From contig CAXTRQ010000049.1 in NCBI GenBank assembly GCA_964246705.1, positions 1-34,964 on the forward strand: DNA of 34,964 bases, written 5' to 3'. This document shows, piece by piece, positions 1-7,899 of the stretch. The first letter of the stretch is position 1, and each line of letters begins with the position of its first letter. The position numbers were made by a program, and so were the translations under genes. The notes beneath the pieces are model-generated. The model made no database searches and was not told the origin of the DNA. It was given only the letters and a program-made list of their open reading frames with translations. This DNA is from DASZCR01 sp964246705 (lineage in GTDB: Bacteria > Acidobacteriota > Blastocatellia > Pyrinomonadales > Pyrinomonadaceae).

Positions 1-56
<56 letters not shown>

Positions 57-90
57 AAACTTGAATCTTCCAAACGCTCACGCTCACGCC

Positions 91-1155
91 TTAGTCGCGG
101 CGCGGGCGTGCGCGTCTTGTTCCCGTCGCCGCCGGACGCGCTTGAGTCGCGTCGAGCGTCGGTGTGGCGCGCGGCGGTTCTGCGCCCTGCGGCACGATCC
201 ACAGTTCGTAGGTGGGCGTTTCACGCAAGCCGCCGTTGACGACGATGAGCCGGTTGTCGCTCAGGCCACGCGTGTTGACGAGATAGTTGCGCGCGCGCTC
301 GCCCATCATGTTGGCGAGTCCGGCGCGGCTGGCGCGACCGCCGTAGGCGATAATGTAGCCAACCGAGCCGGGGCTGTTCTGAAGCTCAATCGCCAGATTG
401 TCGAGCCGTGCCTTGTCGTCGTCGAAAGAAATCAGCGGGAATTCGTCGAAGCGCTTGAGCGCGGGCGGAAGAGCGCGCGCGAGGACGGCGGTCGTAGATT
501 GTGCGGTCTGGCGGCAGTTGCGGTCGCCGGAGCCGTCGTCAACGACGAGAATCGCCATCACGCGGCGGCTGCCTAAGCCCGTGGTGTCAACGGAGATGGT
601 CGACGTGCCCGCGCCGTTGATGATGCGCGCGTTGGCCGGGCTGATTGTCCAAGTGTAGTTGAGCGCCGAAGGCCCTTCATAGCTTACGTCCGCCGAGAAG
701 GTGACGATGTCGCCATCGTTGACGCTGCCCGGAACGGTGACGTTGACCGGATACGGGCAGGGCGAGACGACGGCTGCCGGAATGGGGATGGTGCGCGGGC
801 GATAGGCGAGCGCGATACACTGTTTGCGACCCGCGACGATCTCGAAGGGCTGCGACCAGCGCGTGCCGTTCGGGAAAACGATCTCGACCGTGTGCGCGCC
901 GGGCGTCAGTTCGATGGCGCGCACGTAATCGGTCGTCTCTCCGGCGGGACGCTCGTCAATGATCAGGGGATAGCCGCCCGGAGTGGTCGAAACTTCGATG
1001 CGACCCATCGTCGGCTGGTTCTTCCGACTCTTCTGTGCGGCGCGCGCCTCGAACGTCTGCGCCGAGCAGAGAGCGAGCGCGATGAGCAGCGCGCAGGCGA
1101 AGCCTTTGACAACAAATTTGTGAGAGGCGTAAGTCATGCGAGTCTCTTTCAACAC
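91..1155 (-). CDS. Secreted PEGA / PKD-like / OmpA-like protein
   Basis: A 354-residue exported protein of unknown function. A hydrophobic signal peptide lies at about residues 15-40, ending near an Ala-rich cleavage site. Residues about 51-120 resemble a PEGA domain (GRIEVSTTPGGYP, then a PGAHTVEI turn). Residues about 132-226 look like a PKD/Ig-like beta domain. Residues about 238-328 resemble a weak OmpA C-terminal domain, but the peptidoglycan-binding signature is degenerate. The GTG at 1155 is chosen because AGGAGG at 1167-1172 is 11 bases upstream; the ATG at 1137 is 29 bases away. The start lies 6 bases after the stop of the PEP-CTERM gene, so the two are almost certainly co-transcribed and probably act together at the cell surface. 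Domain calls are by eye; export is the firmest part. Confidence 0.8.
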   Translation of the reverse strand: MLKETRMTYASHKFVVKGFACALLIALALCSAQTFEARAAQKSRKNQPTMGRIEVSTTPGGYPLIIDERPAGETTDYVRAIELTPGAHTVEIVFPNGTRWSQPFEIVAGRKQCIALAYRPRTIPIPAAVVSPCPYPVNVTVPGSVNDGDIVTFSADVSYEGPSALNYTWTISPANARIINGAGTSTISVDTTGLGSRRVMAILVVDDGSGDRNCRQTAQSTTAVLARALPPALKRFDEFPLISFDDDKARLDNLAIELQNSPGSVGYIIAYGGRASRAGLANMMGERARNYLVNTRGLSDNRLIVVNGGLRETPTYELWIVPQGAEPPRATPTLDATQARPAATGTRRARPRRD

Positions 1156-1161
1156 GAAGTT

Positions 1162-1815
1162 TCAGACCTCCTCTGCGATTGCCACGGTCGCTTTGCCGTC
1201 GAACTGCTTGCGCGCGCGGCGGCGGCGTGCGCCTGCTCCGAGCGCCATCAGGCTTGAGCCGAAGAGCAGAATGGTCGCCGGTTCGGGCACTGCCGGAGGC
1301 GGAGGCGTGGGAGTGGGGGTCGGCCCCGGAGGCGTCTCATCGTTGCCACCGGGAATGAAGGCGAGCGGAATCCCGGCCAGCGCAATCAGCGGCCATTTCG
1401 GGAAGCCGCCGCGCGGAGTCTCCACTACGTCGAATGGGCCGCAGTCGCAGACCGTTCCGGTGACATCGCCGAGGTCTACGGTCTCGACCGTACCGCTCGG
1501 CTGCTGGGCTGTGTCAATTAGCGATGCGCTGCCGTCTCCGGTGCTCGTTGTAGTGCTCTGTGTGCCGTTTGGCGCTGCGTTGGATGAGGACGACTGCGCG
1601 CCGCTCTGCGTGGGCGACGTAACTGTTGAGACGGGAACCGACCCGCTCTGCGCTATCGAGCGCAGACGAAACTCTACGGCTCGGCGGCTTGATTGCCCGT
1701 CAACAAATGCTTGCGACACGTCGGCCAGCGTAATCGTACCGGCCTGCGCGGGCACGACGGCGGCGAGCAAAACGCTGAGCATCAGAGCGGCACGGCGTTG
1801 GGCTTGATGCTTCAT
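1162..1815 (-). CDS. PEP-CTERM sorting-domain surface protein
   Basis: A 217-residue protein with an N-terminal signal peptide (MKHQAQRRAALMLSVLLAA) and a Ser/Thr/Gln-rich middle. A Pro-rich linker precedes the tripartite sorting signal: VPEP at residues 176-179, a hydrophobic helix at about 180-195, then RRRR at 197-200. This is the substrate signature of exosortase, which is encoded in the same window near 33 kb. Two oddities: a second hydrophobic stretch at about 141-155 just before the Pro-rich linker, and about 17 residues after the Arg cluster, where most PEP-CTERM proteins stop. The ATG at 1815 is chosen because AGGAGG at 1826-1831 is 10 bases upstream; a longer reading frame lacks such support. 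First gene of a two-gene unit with the PEGA/OmpA-like protein. Mature function unknown. Confidence 0.88.
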   Translation of the reverse strand: MKHQAQRRAALMLSVLLAAVVPAQAGTITLADVSQAFVDGQSSRRAVEFRLRSIAQSGSVPVSTVTSPTQSGAQSSSSNAAPNGTQSTTTSTGDGSASLIDTAQQPSGTVETVDLGDVTGTVCDCGPFDVVETPRGGFPKWPLIALAGIPLAFIPGGNDETPPGPTPTPTPPPPAVPEPATILLFGSSLMALGAGARRRRARKQFDGKATVAIAEEV

Positions 1816-2143
1816 TGAGGGTCGTCCTCCTACTAGAATCCCCCGGCACTGCTCGGTTGCAAACCATCTCCGCCGAACAGCCGGAATCCACTTCAGCATT
1901 TCAAAAATTTAAGATAAAGACAGCGCGGCGACCCAAGACTTCGTGTCCGCCTCAACCGGGAAGCTTTTGAATGCTTCCTCTTGAGGTCTTGGCCGTTCGT
2001 GTCTCGCTTGAACTCCCCACAATTCCAATGATTTGCGGGCTGGAGCCTCTCTGGGCGTTCCGTACTGAGAAAAGACGCAGAATAACGTGTGAATTCCAGT
2101 TTCGCGCGCCACTATAAACCGTCCGGAGGGTTGGCTGTCAAGA
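1816..2143 (-). other. Intergenic region upstream of PEP-CTERM gene
   Basis: About 330 bases lie between the pnp terminator and the PEP-CTERM start. There is a good Shine-Dalgarno sequence at 1826-1831. I see no convincing coding region. An AT-rich patch around 1895-1920 could hold a promoter, but no -35/-10 pair is strong enough to call. Confidence 0.5.
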
Positions 2144-2175
2144 CAAAAAGAGGTTCGCACACTATAGCGAACCCC
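2144..2175 (-). terminator. Rho-independent terminator after pnp
   Basis: GGTTCGC at 2152-2158 pairs perfectly with GCGAACC at 2167-2173 around an 8-base loop. On the minus strand it is followed by CT and five T (2149-2145). It lies about 35 bases beyond the pnp stop codon. Confidence 0.85.
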
Positions 2176-2208
2176 TTTTCTCTCAGAAATTAGCCCAAAG
2201 AAGCGGGA

Positions 2209-4347
2209 TTATTCACCGTCGCCCCCACCGGCTGCCCCGGCCTTCTGTTGTTCCTGCTTGAGAATGGCCTTGCGCGAAAGTTTGATTTTATTGCCTTCTT
2301 TGCCGATGCACTTGACCATAATCTGCTGCCCCTCTTTGAGTTCGTCGCGCACATCGCGCACGCGATGGTCGGCGATTTCAGAGATGTGGAGCAGGCCGTC
2401 CGTGCCCGGAAAGATTTCAACGAACGCGCCGAAATCAACAATGCGCGAAACCGTACCGAGATAAGTCTCGCCGATTTCGGCCTCGGCGGTCAGACCGCGT
2501 ATGCGCGCGACCGCGGCCTGCGCCGCGTCGTTGTCGGCGGTGGCAATCGAAACCGTCCCGTCGTCCTCGACATCAATCTTCGCGCCCGTCTCTTCGACAA
2601 TCGAGCGAATCATCTTGCCGCCCGGTCCGATGACATCGCGGATGCGATCCGGGTTAATCTTGATCTGAATAATGCGCGGAGCATACGGGGACATTTCCTC
2701 GCGCGGCGCGTTGATGGACTGCTCCATGATGCCGAGGATGTGCAAGCGGCCTTTGCGCGCCTGTTCCAGAGCTTCGGCCATAATCTGCGAGTTGATGCCG
2801 GCAATCTTGATGTCCATCTGAAGGGCGGTGATACCTTCGTGCGTGCCCGCCACTTTGAAATCCATGTCGCCGTAGTGGTCTTCCGCGCCCGCGATGTCCG
2901 AGAGAATCGCGTACTTGTTGCCTTCCATCACCAGTCCCATCGCGACGCCCGCGACCGAAGACTTGAGAGGCACGCCCGCGTCCATCATCGAGAGACTGCC
3001 GCCGCAGATGGTCGCCATCGAGGACGAGCCGTTCGACTCCGTGATGTCCGAGACGATACGCAACGAATAGGGAAACTCGGATTCGGCAGGCAGCACGGCG
3101 TCGAGCGCGCGACGCGCGAGCGCGCCGTGACCGATTTCGCGCCGACCGGGCGAGCCGAAGCGTCCGACCTCGCCGACCGAGAAGGATGGGAAATTATAGT
3201 GCAAAAGGAAACGGCGTTTGACTTCACCCTTTTCGAGATCGTCCATGAACTGCTCGTCGTCTTTTGTGCCGAGCGTCGTAGTCACGATGGCCTGCGTCTC
3301 GCCGCGCGTAAAGAGCGCCGAGCCATGCACGCGCGGCAGCCAGCCGATTTCGCACTCAATCGGACGAATCTCCGAGAAGCGGCGACCGTCCGGGCGGCGG
3401 CGGTTGTTCAGGATGTCGTCACGGAAAATACGCTCTTTGAGTTGGTCGAAGATTTTCTTCGCCATCTGCCGTTTTTCCGGCGCGTCTTCGGGATAGGATT
3501 CGACGACCTCTTTCTTCAAGGCATCAACGCCCGCATAGGAATCGAGTTTGCCCTGCGCCTCCGTGTTGAGCGCGGCGCGCAAGCGGTCGGCGTAATTGCG
3601 CTCAACCTCGCCCATCATCTCTTCGTTCAGAGAGGGCGGCGTGACCTCGCGTTTCTTAATGTCGAGCGCCTTGTAGAGTTCTTTCTGCCAGCGGCACAGG
3701 CGGTTAATCTCCTTGTGCGCGAGCATCAGGGCTTCGACCATAATCTCTTCCGAGACTTCTTTCGCGCCCGCCTCGACCATCGTGATGGCCTCTTCCGTTC
3801 CGGCGACAATCAGGTTTAGGCGCGACTCGCGCACTTCGTCGTAGGTCGGGTTGATGATGTAGCGACCGTCAATGAGGCCGACACGAACACCGGCAATCGG
3901 GTTCGGGAAAGGGATGTCGGACAGGTAGAGAGCGCACGACGCGCCCGTGATCGCAACCACGTCCGGGTCATTGTCCGCGTCGGCTGAGATGACCGAGGCG
4001 ATGACCTGCGTTTCGTTGCGGTAGCCTTCGGTGAAGAGGGGGCGGCAGGGGCGGTCAATCATGCGGCTGGTTAAGATTTCTTTCTCGCCGGGACGCCCCT
4101 CGCGCCGGAAATAATTGCCGGGGATGCGTCCGGCAGCGTAATTGTGCTCGCGGTACTCGACCGTGAGCGGGAAAAAGTCGATGCCCTCGCGGGGCGTCTG
4201 TGCGCCGACGGCGGCGACCAAAAGCATCGTGTCGCCATAACGAATGACGACCGAGCCATCAGCCTGCTTGGCGACGCGTCCGGTCTCGACCGTCAATTCA
4301 CGGTCGCCGACCTTGATTGATTCTTTCAAATACTTTCTGACTGCCAT
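2209..4347 (-). CDS. pnp: Polyribonucleotide nucleotidyltransferase (PNPase)
   Basis: A 712-residue protein, normal length for PNPase, the phosphorolytic 3'-5' exoribonuclease of the RNA degradosome. Two RNase PH-like domains are visible. The first carries the YFRREGR motif near residues 80-86 and DRPCRPLF shortly after. The second contains the metal/catalytic segment SDIAGAEDHYGDMDFK. They are followed by a KH domain with the GxxG loop in RDVIGPGGKMIR and a C-terminal S1 domain (GAFVEIFPGTDGLLHISEI). The ATG at 4347 has AAGGAG 11 bases upstream. It lies downstream of rpsO, the classical order, but with a strong terminator and about 425 bases between them. Identification is secure. Confidence 0.98.
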   Translation of the reverse strand: MAVRKYLKESIKVGDRELTVETGRVAKQADGSVVIRYGDTMLLVAAVGAQTPREGIDFFPLTVEYREHNYAAGRIPGNYFRREGRPGEKEILTSRMIDRPCRPLFTEGYRNETQVIASVISADADNDPDVVAITGASCALYLSDIPFPNPIAGVRVGLIDGRYIINPTYDEVRESRLNLIVAGTEEAITMVEAGAKEVSEEIMVEALMLAHKEINRLCRWQKELYKALDIKKREVTPPSLNEEMMGEVERNYADRLRAALNTEAQGKLDSYAGVDALKKEVVESYPEDAPEKRQMAKKIFDQLKERIFRDDILNNRRRPDGRRFSEIRPIECEIGWLPRVHGSALFTRGETQAIVTTTLGTKDDEQFMDDLEKGEVKRRFLLHYNFPSFSVGEVGRFGSPGRREIGHGALARRALDAVLPAESEFPYSLRIVSDITESNGSSSMATICGGSLSMMDAGVPLKSSVAGVAMGLVMEGNKYAILSDIAGAEDHYGDMDFKVAGTHEGITALQMDIKIAGINSQIMAEALEQARKGRLHILGIMEQSINAPREEMSPYAPRIIQIKINPDRIRDVIGPGGKMIRSIVEETGAKIDVEDDGTVSIATADNDAAQAAVARIRGLTAEAEIGETYLGTVSRIVDFGAFVEIFPGTDGLLHISEIADHRVRDVRDELKEGQQIMVKCIGKEGNKIKLSRKAILKQEQQKAGAAGGGDGE

Positions 4348-4526
4348 AGTTTATGTGTCTCCTTCGGACGCTGTCCCGTGTATCGTCTCAAGCGAGGCAC
4401 GGCGTCTCATCCGCCTGCGCGCTCTGCTAAGGGTGGCGTCCGGCCAATGTGTTCTGCACCGGCTGCGGTGGCGTCCGCGCTACGTGAGGCGCGTTCCGTC
4501 TCCGACCGGCAAAAATTTTCAATGAA
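4348..4526 (-). other. pnp leader region
   Basis: About 180 GC-rich bases lie between the rpsO terminator and the pnp start. No gene is visible. PNPase synthesis is often autoregulated through a structured leader, but I could not identify a clear RNase III-type stem here. If the upstream terminator is efficient, a pnp promoter must lie in this stretch; none is obvious. Confidence 0.4.
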
Positions 4527-4567
4527 GAAAAGCGGCACCGGGCATCAACCGTGAAGCCCGGTGCCGC
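4527..4567 (-). terminator. Strong hairpin terminator between rpsO and pnp
   Basis: A perfect 12-bp stem, GCGGCACCGGGC at 4532-4543 with GCCCGGTGCCGC at 4556-4567, has a 12-base loop. On the minus strand it is followed by TTTTCTTC (4531 downward). It lies about 205 bases beyond the rpsO stop and 180 bases before pnp, so it would separate or attenuate pnp from rpsO transcription. Confidence 0.82.
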
Positions 4568-4772
4568 CTTGTACTTCTAGTCTGCTACAGGCTGCACCCC
4601 CGCTCGTCCACTTGTCGGAAGTTTTGAGCCGTCACGTTCGGCACTGTCCGCAAGCTTTTCAAAGGGACGCGGGTGTGTGTTTTTAAAGAGGCGCGAATCT
4701 TTGTGCACTGATGCTGTAAACTCAAACTCCCATAGAACCGAAGACCGACGGGGGAAGCAACTGCTAAAGACT

Positions 4773-5042
4773 TTAGCGGCGCAGGCCGAGCCGGGCGATA
4801 AGTTCGTGATAACCCTCGATGTCTCGACCCTTGAGGTAGTCGAGCAGGCTGCGACGCTGCGAGACCATCTTGAGCAGTCCGCGACGCGAATGGTTATCCT
4901 TCTTGTGTATTTTGAAATGCTCCGTCAGTTCGTTGATGCGTTGCGTGAGCAGTGCGACCTGCACCTGCGGCGAACCCGTATCACCCTCGTGTGTGCGATA
5001 TTCACCGACAATTCTTTCCTTCGTTTCTCTTGCTAATGACAC
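4773..5042 (-). CDS. rpsO: 30S ribosomal protein S15
   Basis: An 89-residue protein, exactly the family length. It binds the central domain of 16S rRNA early in small-subunit assembly. The sequence runs from SLARETKERIVGEYR through the conserved DTGSPQVQVALLTQRI and HKKDNHSRRGLL to DYLKGRDIEGYHELIARLGL. The start is a GTG at 5042: a longer frame upstream has no S15 character, and GGGAGG at 5055-5060 lies about 12 bases before the GTG. The leader contains two hairpins next to this ribosome-binding site, which may mediate S15 feedback. Transcribed ahead of pnp. Confidence 0.97.
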   Translation of the reverse strand: MSLARETKERIVGEYRTHEGDTGSPQVQVALLTQRINELTEHFKIHKKDNHSRRGLLKMVSQRRSLLDYLKGRDIEGYHELIARLGLRR

Positions 5043-5096
5043 TGTTCTTGATGGCCCTCCCAGACCGCAGTCTGCCTTGTATCTCAAGGCAACCGC
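5043..5096 (-). promoter_or_regulatory. rpsO leader with tandem hairpins, possible S15 autoregulatory site
   Basis: On the minus strand TGCCTTG (5091-5085), loop agata, CAAGGCA (5079-5073) forms a 7-bp hairpin. It is followed at once, with a 2-base overlap, by CAGAC-tgcg-GTCTG (5074-5061). The second hairpin directly abuts the Shine-Dalgarno GGGAGG at 5060-5055. S15 is known to repress its own mRNA through unrelated leader structures in different phyla, so the placement is suggestive. The function is inferred. Confidence 0.45.
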
Positions 5097-5160
5097 TAAG
5101 GTTATATAAAGCTTGAAACAATCTAACACGCCGCTCGCGCGAGTGTCCAGACGACAGAAG

Positions 5161-5267
5161 GCAAAGCCCCGGAGGGGCGAAAGTTTGATAGCCCACGGCC
5201 TCAGCCATGGGACGCGACGTAATGTCCACCTCACCAGTCACGCAGGGGCGGCACGGATGTCGCCCCT
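5161..5267. repeat. REP-like element with three hairpins
   Basis: Three adjacent inverted repeats are present: GCCCC-gga-GGGGC (5166-5178); CCCACGGC-ctca-GCCATGGG with one mismatch (5192-5211); and AGGGGCG with CGCCCCT around a 10-base loop (5244-5267). The first two are joined by gaaagtttgatag. This order of a short CCCCGNAGGGG hairpin then an AGCCCANGGC hairpin recalls dispersed intergenic palindromes common in environmental bacterial genomes. No coding region lies here. I cannot test copy number. Confidence 0.5.
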
Positions 5268-5317
5268 CTGTGGATAAATACTCTGACGCCCGCTCGTGGC
5301 TTTCTTAACCAATTCTC

Positions 5318-5348
5318 ACGGCCTGCTGCCTTCTGCTTTCTGTTTTCC
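5318..5348. repeat. Degenerate heptamer repeat upstream of ndh
   Basis: The stretch reads as 7-base units GCCTGCT, GCCTTCT, GCTTTCT, GTTTTCC. The units share a GYYTNCT core and sit about 45 bases before the ndh start. The same unit family (GCCTGCT) recurs inside the gene at 21009-22220. Confidence 0.6.
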
Positions 5349-5395
5349 GGTGCTACCATGCCCGCCGAACAGATTCCCCAAGGAGAACGAAGCGG

Positions 5396-6622
5396 ATGGC
5401 AGACAACCCTGCACGCATTTGTGTTATCGGCGGAGGTTTTGGCGGTCTCTTTACGGCGCTTGGTCTGGCGGGCGCGGGCGAAGTGACGCTGGTCAGCAAC
5501 GAGGAGCATTTCACACACACGCCGCTTTTGTACGAATACCTGAGCGGCGAGGTCGAGGCGTGGCACATCGCGCCGCCCTACAGAGAGCTTTTGGACGAAC
5601 GCGTGCGCTTCATACAGGGAGCGGTGACGGATATTGACTTCGACGCGCGTGCGGTCACAGTGGCCGGGCGCGTGCGGCGGATGGAATACGACATGTTGGT
5701 TCTCGGACTGGGCGGCGTCACGAATTTCTGGGACATTGAGGGCGCTGAGAAGTATTCCATGCCGTTCCGCAAAATCCGGCACGCCGACGACCTGCGCGCA
5801 CGCATGATCGAGACGCTCGAACACATTCCTCCCGACGCGGCCCCGCAGGACGCACGCCGCGCCGCAACTTTTGTTGTCGTCGGCGCGGGCTCAAGCGGTG
5901 TCGAGTTGGCAACCAAGATGTCAGACCTGCTGCACGACGCGTTCCGGCGCAGAGGCTTGCGCGGCGAACCGCGAGTCTTGATTCTTGAGATGGGCAAAGA
6001 AGTCGTGCCGGGGATGGACGCGGAGCTTCGCGCGGTCGTCCTCAAGGTTTTGGACGAGAAGCGTGTCGAGGTGCATACGCAGGCGCGCGTCCTGCGCGTC
6101 TCGCCGCGCGGGCTGGCCTTCGAGCACAACGGCGAGCAGACCGAACTGGAAGCGGCGGCGGTCGTGTGGGTCGCGGGCGTGCGCGTCAATCCGCTGGTCG
6201 AAAAGTTGAATCTCGAAAAGAACGAGCGCGGCTTACTCGTCGTCGAGCCGACGCTTCAGGCGCGCGGTCGCACGGAAGTCTTTGCGCTCGGCGACGCGGC
6301 CTACTTCAAGGATGTCGTGCCGAGTCTCGCGGGCACGGCGCAGCTCGCCTTTCAGCAGTCCGATCTGGTCGCCAAAAATGTGCAGGCCATCTTGGACGGA
6401 AGCGTTCCCGGCAGGCGTCATTTCGAGGAACTTGGCGAAGCGGTGAGTTTAGGCACGGAGAGCGCGGCAGTGTTCGCCGCCGGACGCGTGATGGAAGGAC
6501 AACTGGCGCGGCAGGCGCGCTTTGCGCTCTACACGACGAGACTCCCGACGTGGCAGCATCGCCTGCGCGTCGGCACAAGCTGGTTCTTCGGCGGCAAAGC
6601 GCCACGCCCGCTCGGACTGTAG
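5396..6622 (+). CDS. ndh: Type II NADH:quinone oxidoreductase (NDH-2 family)
   Basis: A 408-residue FAD-dependent oxidoreductase that would pass electrons from NADH to membrane quinone without pumping protons. The N-terminal FAD-binding GGGFGG lies at about residues 12-17. A second Rossmann motif for NADH (VVGAGSSGVELA) lies at about 160-172. ALGDAAYF near 300 is the FAD-contacting GD motif, and AQLAFQQ at about 314-320 matches the quinone-site motif of NDH-2. There are no clear transmembrane helices; peripheral membrane binding by the C terminus is expected. The ATG at 5396 follows AAGGAG by 10 bases. Transcribed divergently from rpsO. Related ferredoxin/sulfide:quinone reductases are a less likely alternative because paired redox cysteines are not seen. 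Confidence 0.9.
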   Translation: MADNPARICVIGGGFGGLFTALGLAGAGEVTLVSNEEHFTHTPLLYEYLSGEVEAWHIAPPYRELLDERVRFIQGAVTDIDFDARAVTVAGRVRRMEYDMLVLGLGGVTNFWDIEGAEKYSMPFRKIRHADDLRARMIETLEHIPPDAAPQDARRAATFVVVGAGSSGVELATKMSDLLHDAFRRRGLRGEPRVLILEMGKEVVPGMDAELRAVVLKVLDEKRVEVHTQARVLRVSPRGLAFEHNGEQTELEAAAVVWVAGVRVNPLVEKLNLEKNERGLLVVEPTLQARGRTEVFALGDAAYFKDVVPSLAGTAQLAFQQSDLVAKNVQAILDGSVPGRRHFEELGEAVSLGTESAAVFAAGRVMEGQLARQARFALYTTRLPTWQHRLRVGTSWFFGGKAPRPLGL

Positions 6623-6623
6623 G

Positions 6624-6743
6624 GAAGTTCAAAGTTTAGAGTTCAAAGTCCAAAATCAGCGGGTCTCGGTTTTCGCCCGGTTGATCTTGGACTTTCGACT
6701 TTACGTTCGCCGGTCTAGAACATCACTTTAAACTTTGAACTTC
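6624..6743. repeat. Heptamer repeats arranged as a long inverted repeat
   Basis: A perfect 15-bp inverted repeat, GAAGTTCAAAGTTTA (6624-6638) and TAAACTTTGAACTTC (6729-6743), fills the gap between convergent ndh and dusB. It overlaps the dusB stop codon. A nested pair AAAGTCCAA (6645-6653) / TTGGACTTT (6687-6695) lies inside. The left arm is five 7-base units (GAAGTTC, AAAGTTT, AGAGTTC, AAAGTCC, AAAATCA), most reading RRRRYYY. The right side has the complementary phase (AAACTTT, GAACTTC). It may end transcription from both sides. Confidence 0.75.
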
Positions 6744-7803
6744 ACACGGTCGCCGCTTCGCACGAATCGAGCGTGGGCGCGGCCTCTTCGGCGTCCGTCC
6801 CGCTCTCTTCGCCGAGGTAGGGGCGTCCCGCCGCGATGGTCTCGAAATACTCTTCGATGCGCGAGAGAATCTCTTCCACCTGATGCGAATGATAGATGGC
6901 CTGACGAAACCGCGAGCCGCCCTGCAAGCCGCGTGTGAACTGTCCGGCGAGTTGTTTCATGCGACCGATGGCGGGAAGCTCCGGCATGTCTGCGCGCAGC
7001 AGTTCAAAATATTCGAGCAGGATATTTCGCTTATCTTCGAGCGTCGGTTCATAAGGCTCGCGCCCTTCGAGCGTGTCTTCAATCTGGCGGAAAATCCATG
7101 GGTTCGCCATCGCGCCGCGCCCGATGAGGATGCCGTCGCAATTCGTCTCGCGCCAGCGCGACAGAGCTTCCTCGACGGTCGTCACGTCGCCGCTGCCGGA
7201 GACGGGCACGCGCACGACCTCTTTAATCTGTCGCACCAAATCCCAGTTCGCGCGCCCCTTGTAGCCCTGCTCCTTCGTCCGACCGTGCAGCGCAATGTGC
7301 TCGACGCCGCAATCCTCTGCGAGCCGTGCCGTCTCGACCGCGTTAATGTTGTTGTCGTAATAGCCCGCGCGAATCTTGACGGTCAAAGGAATCGTAATCG
7401 CCTTTTTGATCTCTCTAAGAATCGTTTCGAGCCGCGCAGGCTCGCGCAAGAGACCTGAGCCGCCACCGTGCTTGACGACCTTCGGGGCGGGGCAGCCGCA
7501 ATTGATATCGAGGATGTCCGCGCCGACCTCTTCAGCTATCTCCGCCGCCATTCGCATGCGTTCCGGCTGCCCTCCGAAAATCTGCACGGCGAAGGGTCGC
7601 TCGTAATCGAAAAAGCGCATCTGTCGCCGCGACTTCGGATTGTTGCGTGTCAAACCCTCGACCGAGATGAACTCGGACACGGTCAGACCGATGCCGCCGC
7701 GCCTCTTCAACAAACAACGAAACGCCACGTCCGTCACACCTGCCATCGGCGACAACACCAGCGGCGGCTTTATCTCAACATCACGAATCTTAAACGGCTT
7801 CAT
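6742..7803 (-). CDS. dusB: tRNA-dihydrouridine synthase (DusB-like)
   Basis: A 353-residue FMN enzyme that reduces specific uridines in tRNA to dihydrouridine. It has a TIM-barrel start PPLVLSPMAGVTDVAFR, DINCGCPAPKVVKHGGGSGL with the catalytic cysteine at residue 104, KIRAGY, HGRTKEQGYKG, GSGDV and GRGAMANPWIF (FMN phosphate binding). Length and motifs fit the DusB/YhdG subgroup. The final about 30 residues are acidic and low complexity. The ATG at 7803 starts at the conserved N terminus; no strong Shine-Dalgarno sequence is visible. Divergent from the gene at 7900 and convergent with ndh. Confidence 0.95.
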   Translation of the reverse strand: MKPFKIRDVEIKPPLVLSPMAGVTDVAFRCLLKRRGGIGLTVSEFISVEGLTRNNPKSRRQMRFFDYERPFAVQIFGGQPERMRMAAEIAEEVGADILDINCGCPAPKVVKHGGGSGLLREPARLETILREIKKAITIPLTVKIRAGYYDNNINAVETARLAEDCGVEHIALHGRTKEQGYKGRANWDLVRQIKEVVRVPVSGSGDVTTVEEALSRWRETNCDGILIGRGAMANPWIFRQIEDTLEGREPYEPTLEDKRNILLEYFELLRADMPELPAIGRMKQLAGQFTRGLQGGSRFRQAIYHSHQVEEILSRIEEYFETIAAGRPYLGEESGTDAEEAAPTLDSCEAATV

Positions 7804-7899
7804 AAAGAAACTCTGAACTAAAAGCAGAGAATGCGTTATCCTCTTTTCGTAAAAGTTAATCTGAACATCTCAGACTTTTGTGAACTTCTGATTATAGCA

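Noticed and set aside
1909..2160. 83-codon minus-strand frame upstream of the PEP-CTERM gene
   Set aside because: No ribosome-binding site and no domain, and its start lies in the pnp terminator stem.
2248..3819. Long plus-strand open frame opposite pnp
   Set aside because: It lies entirely antisense to a certain PNPase gene, has biased Arg/His/Asp composition and no recognisable domain: a high-GC shadow frame.
6624..6743. CRISPR-like array
   Set aside because: Units are 7 bases, contiguous and degenerate, without spacers, and no cas gene is present in the window.
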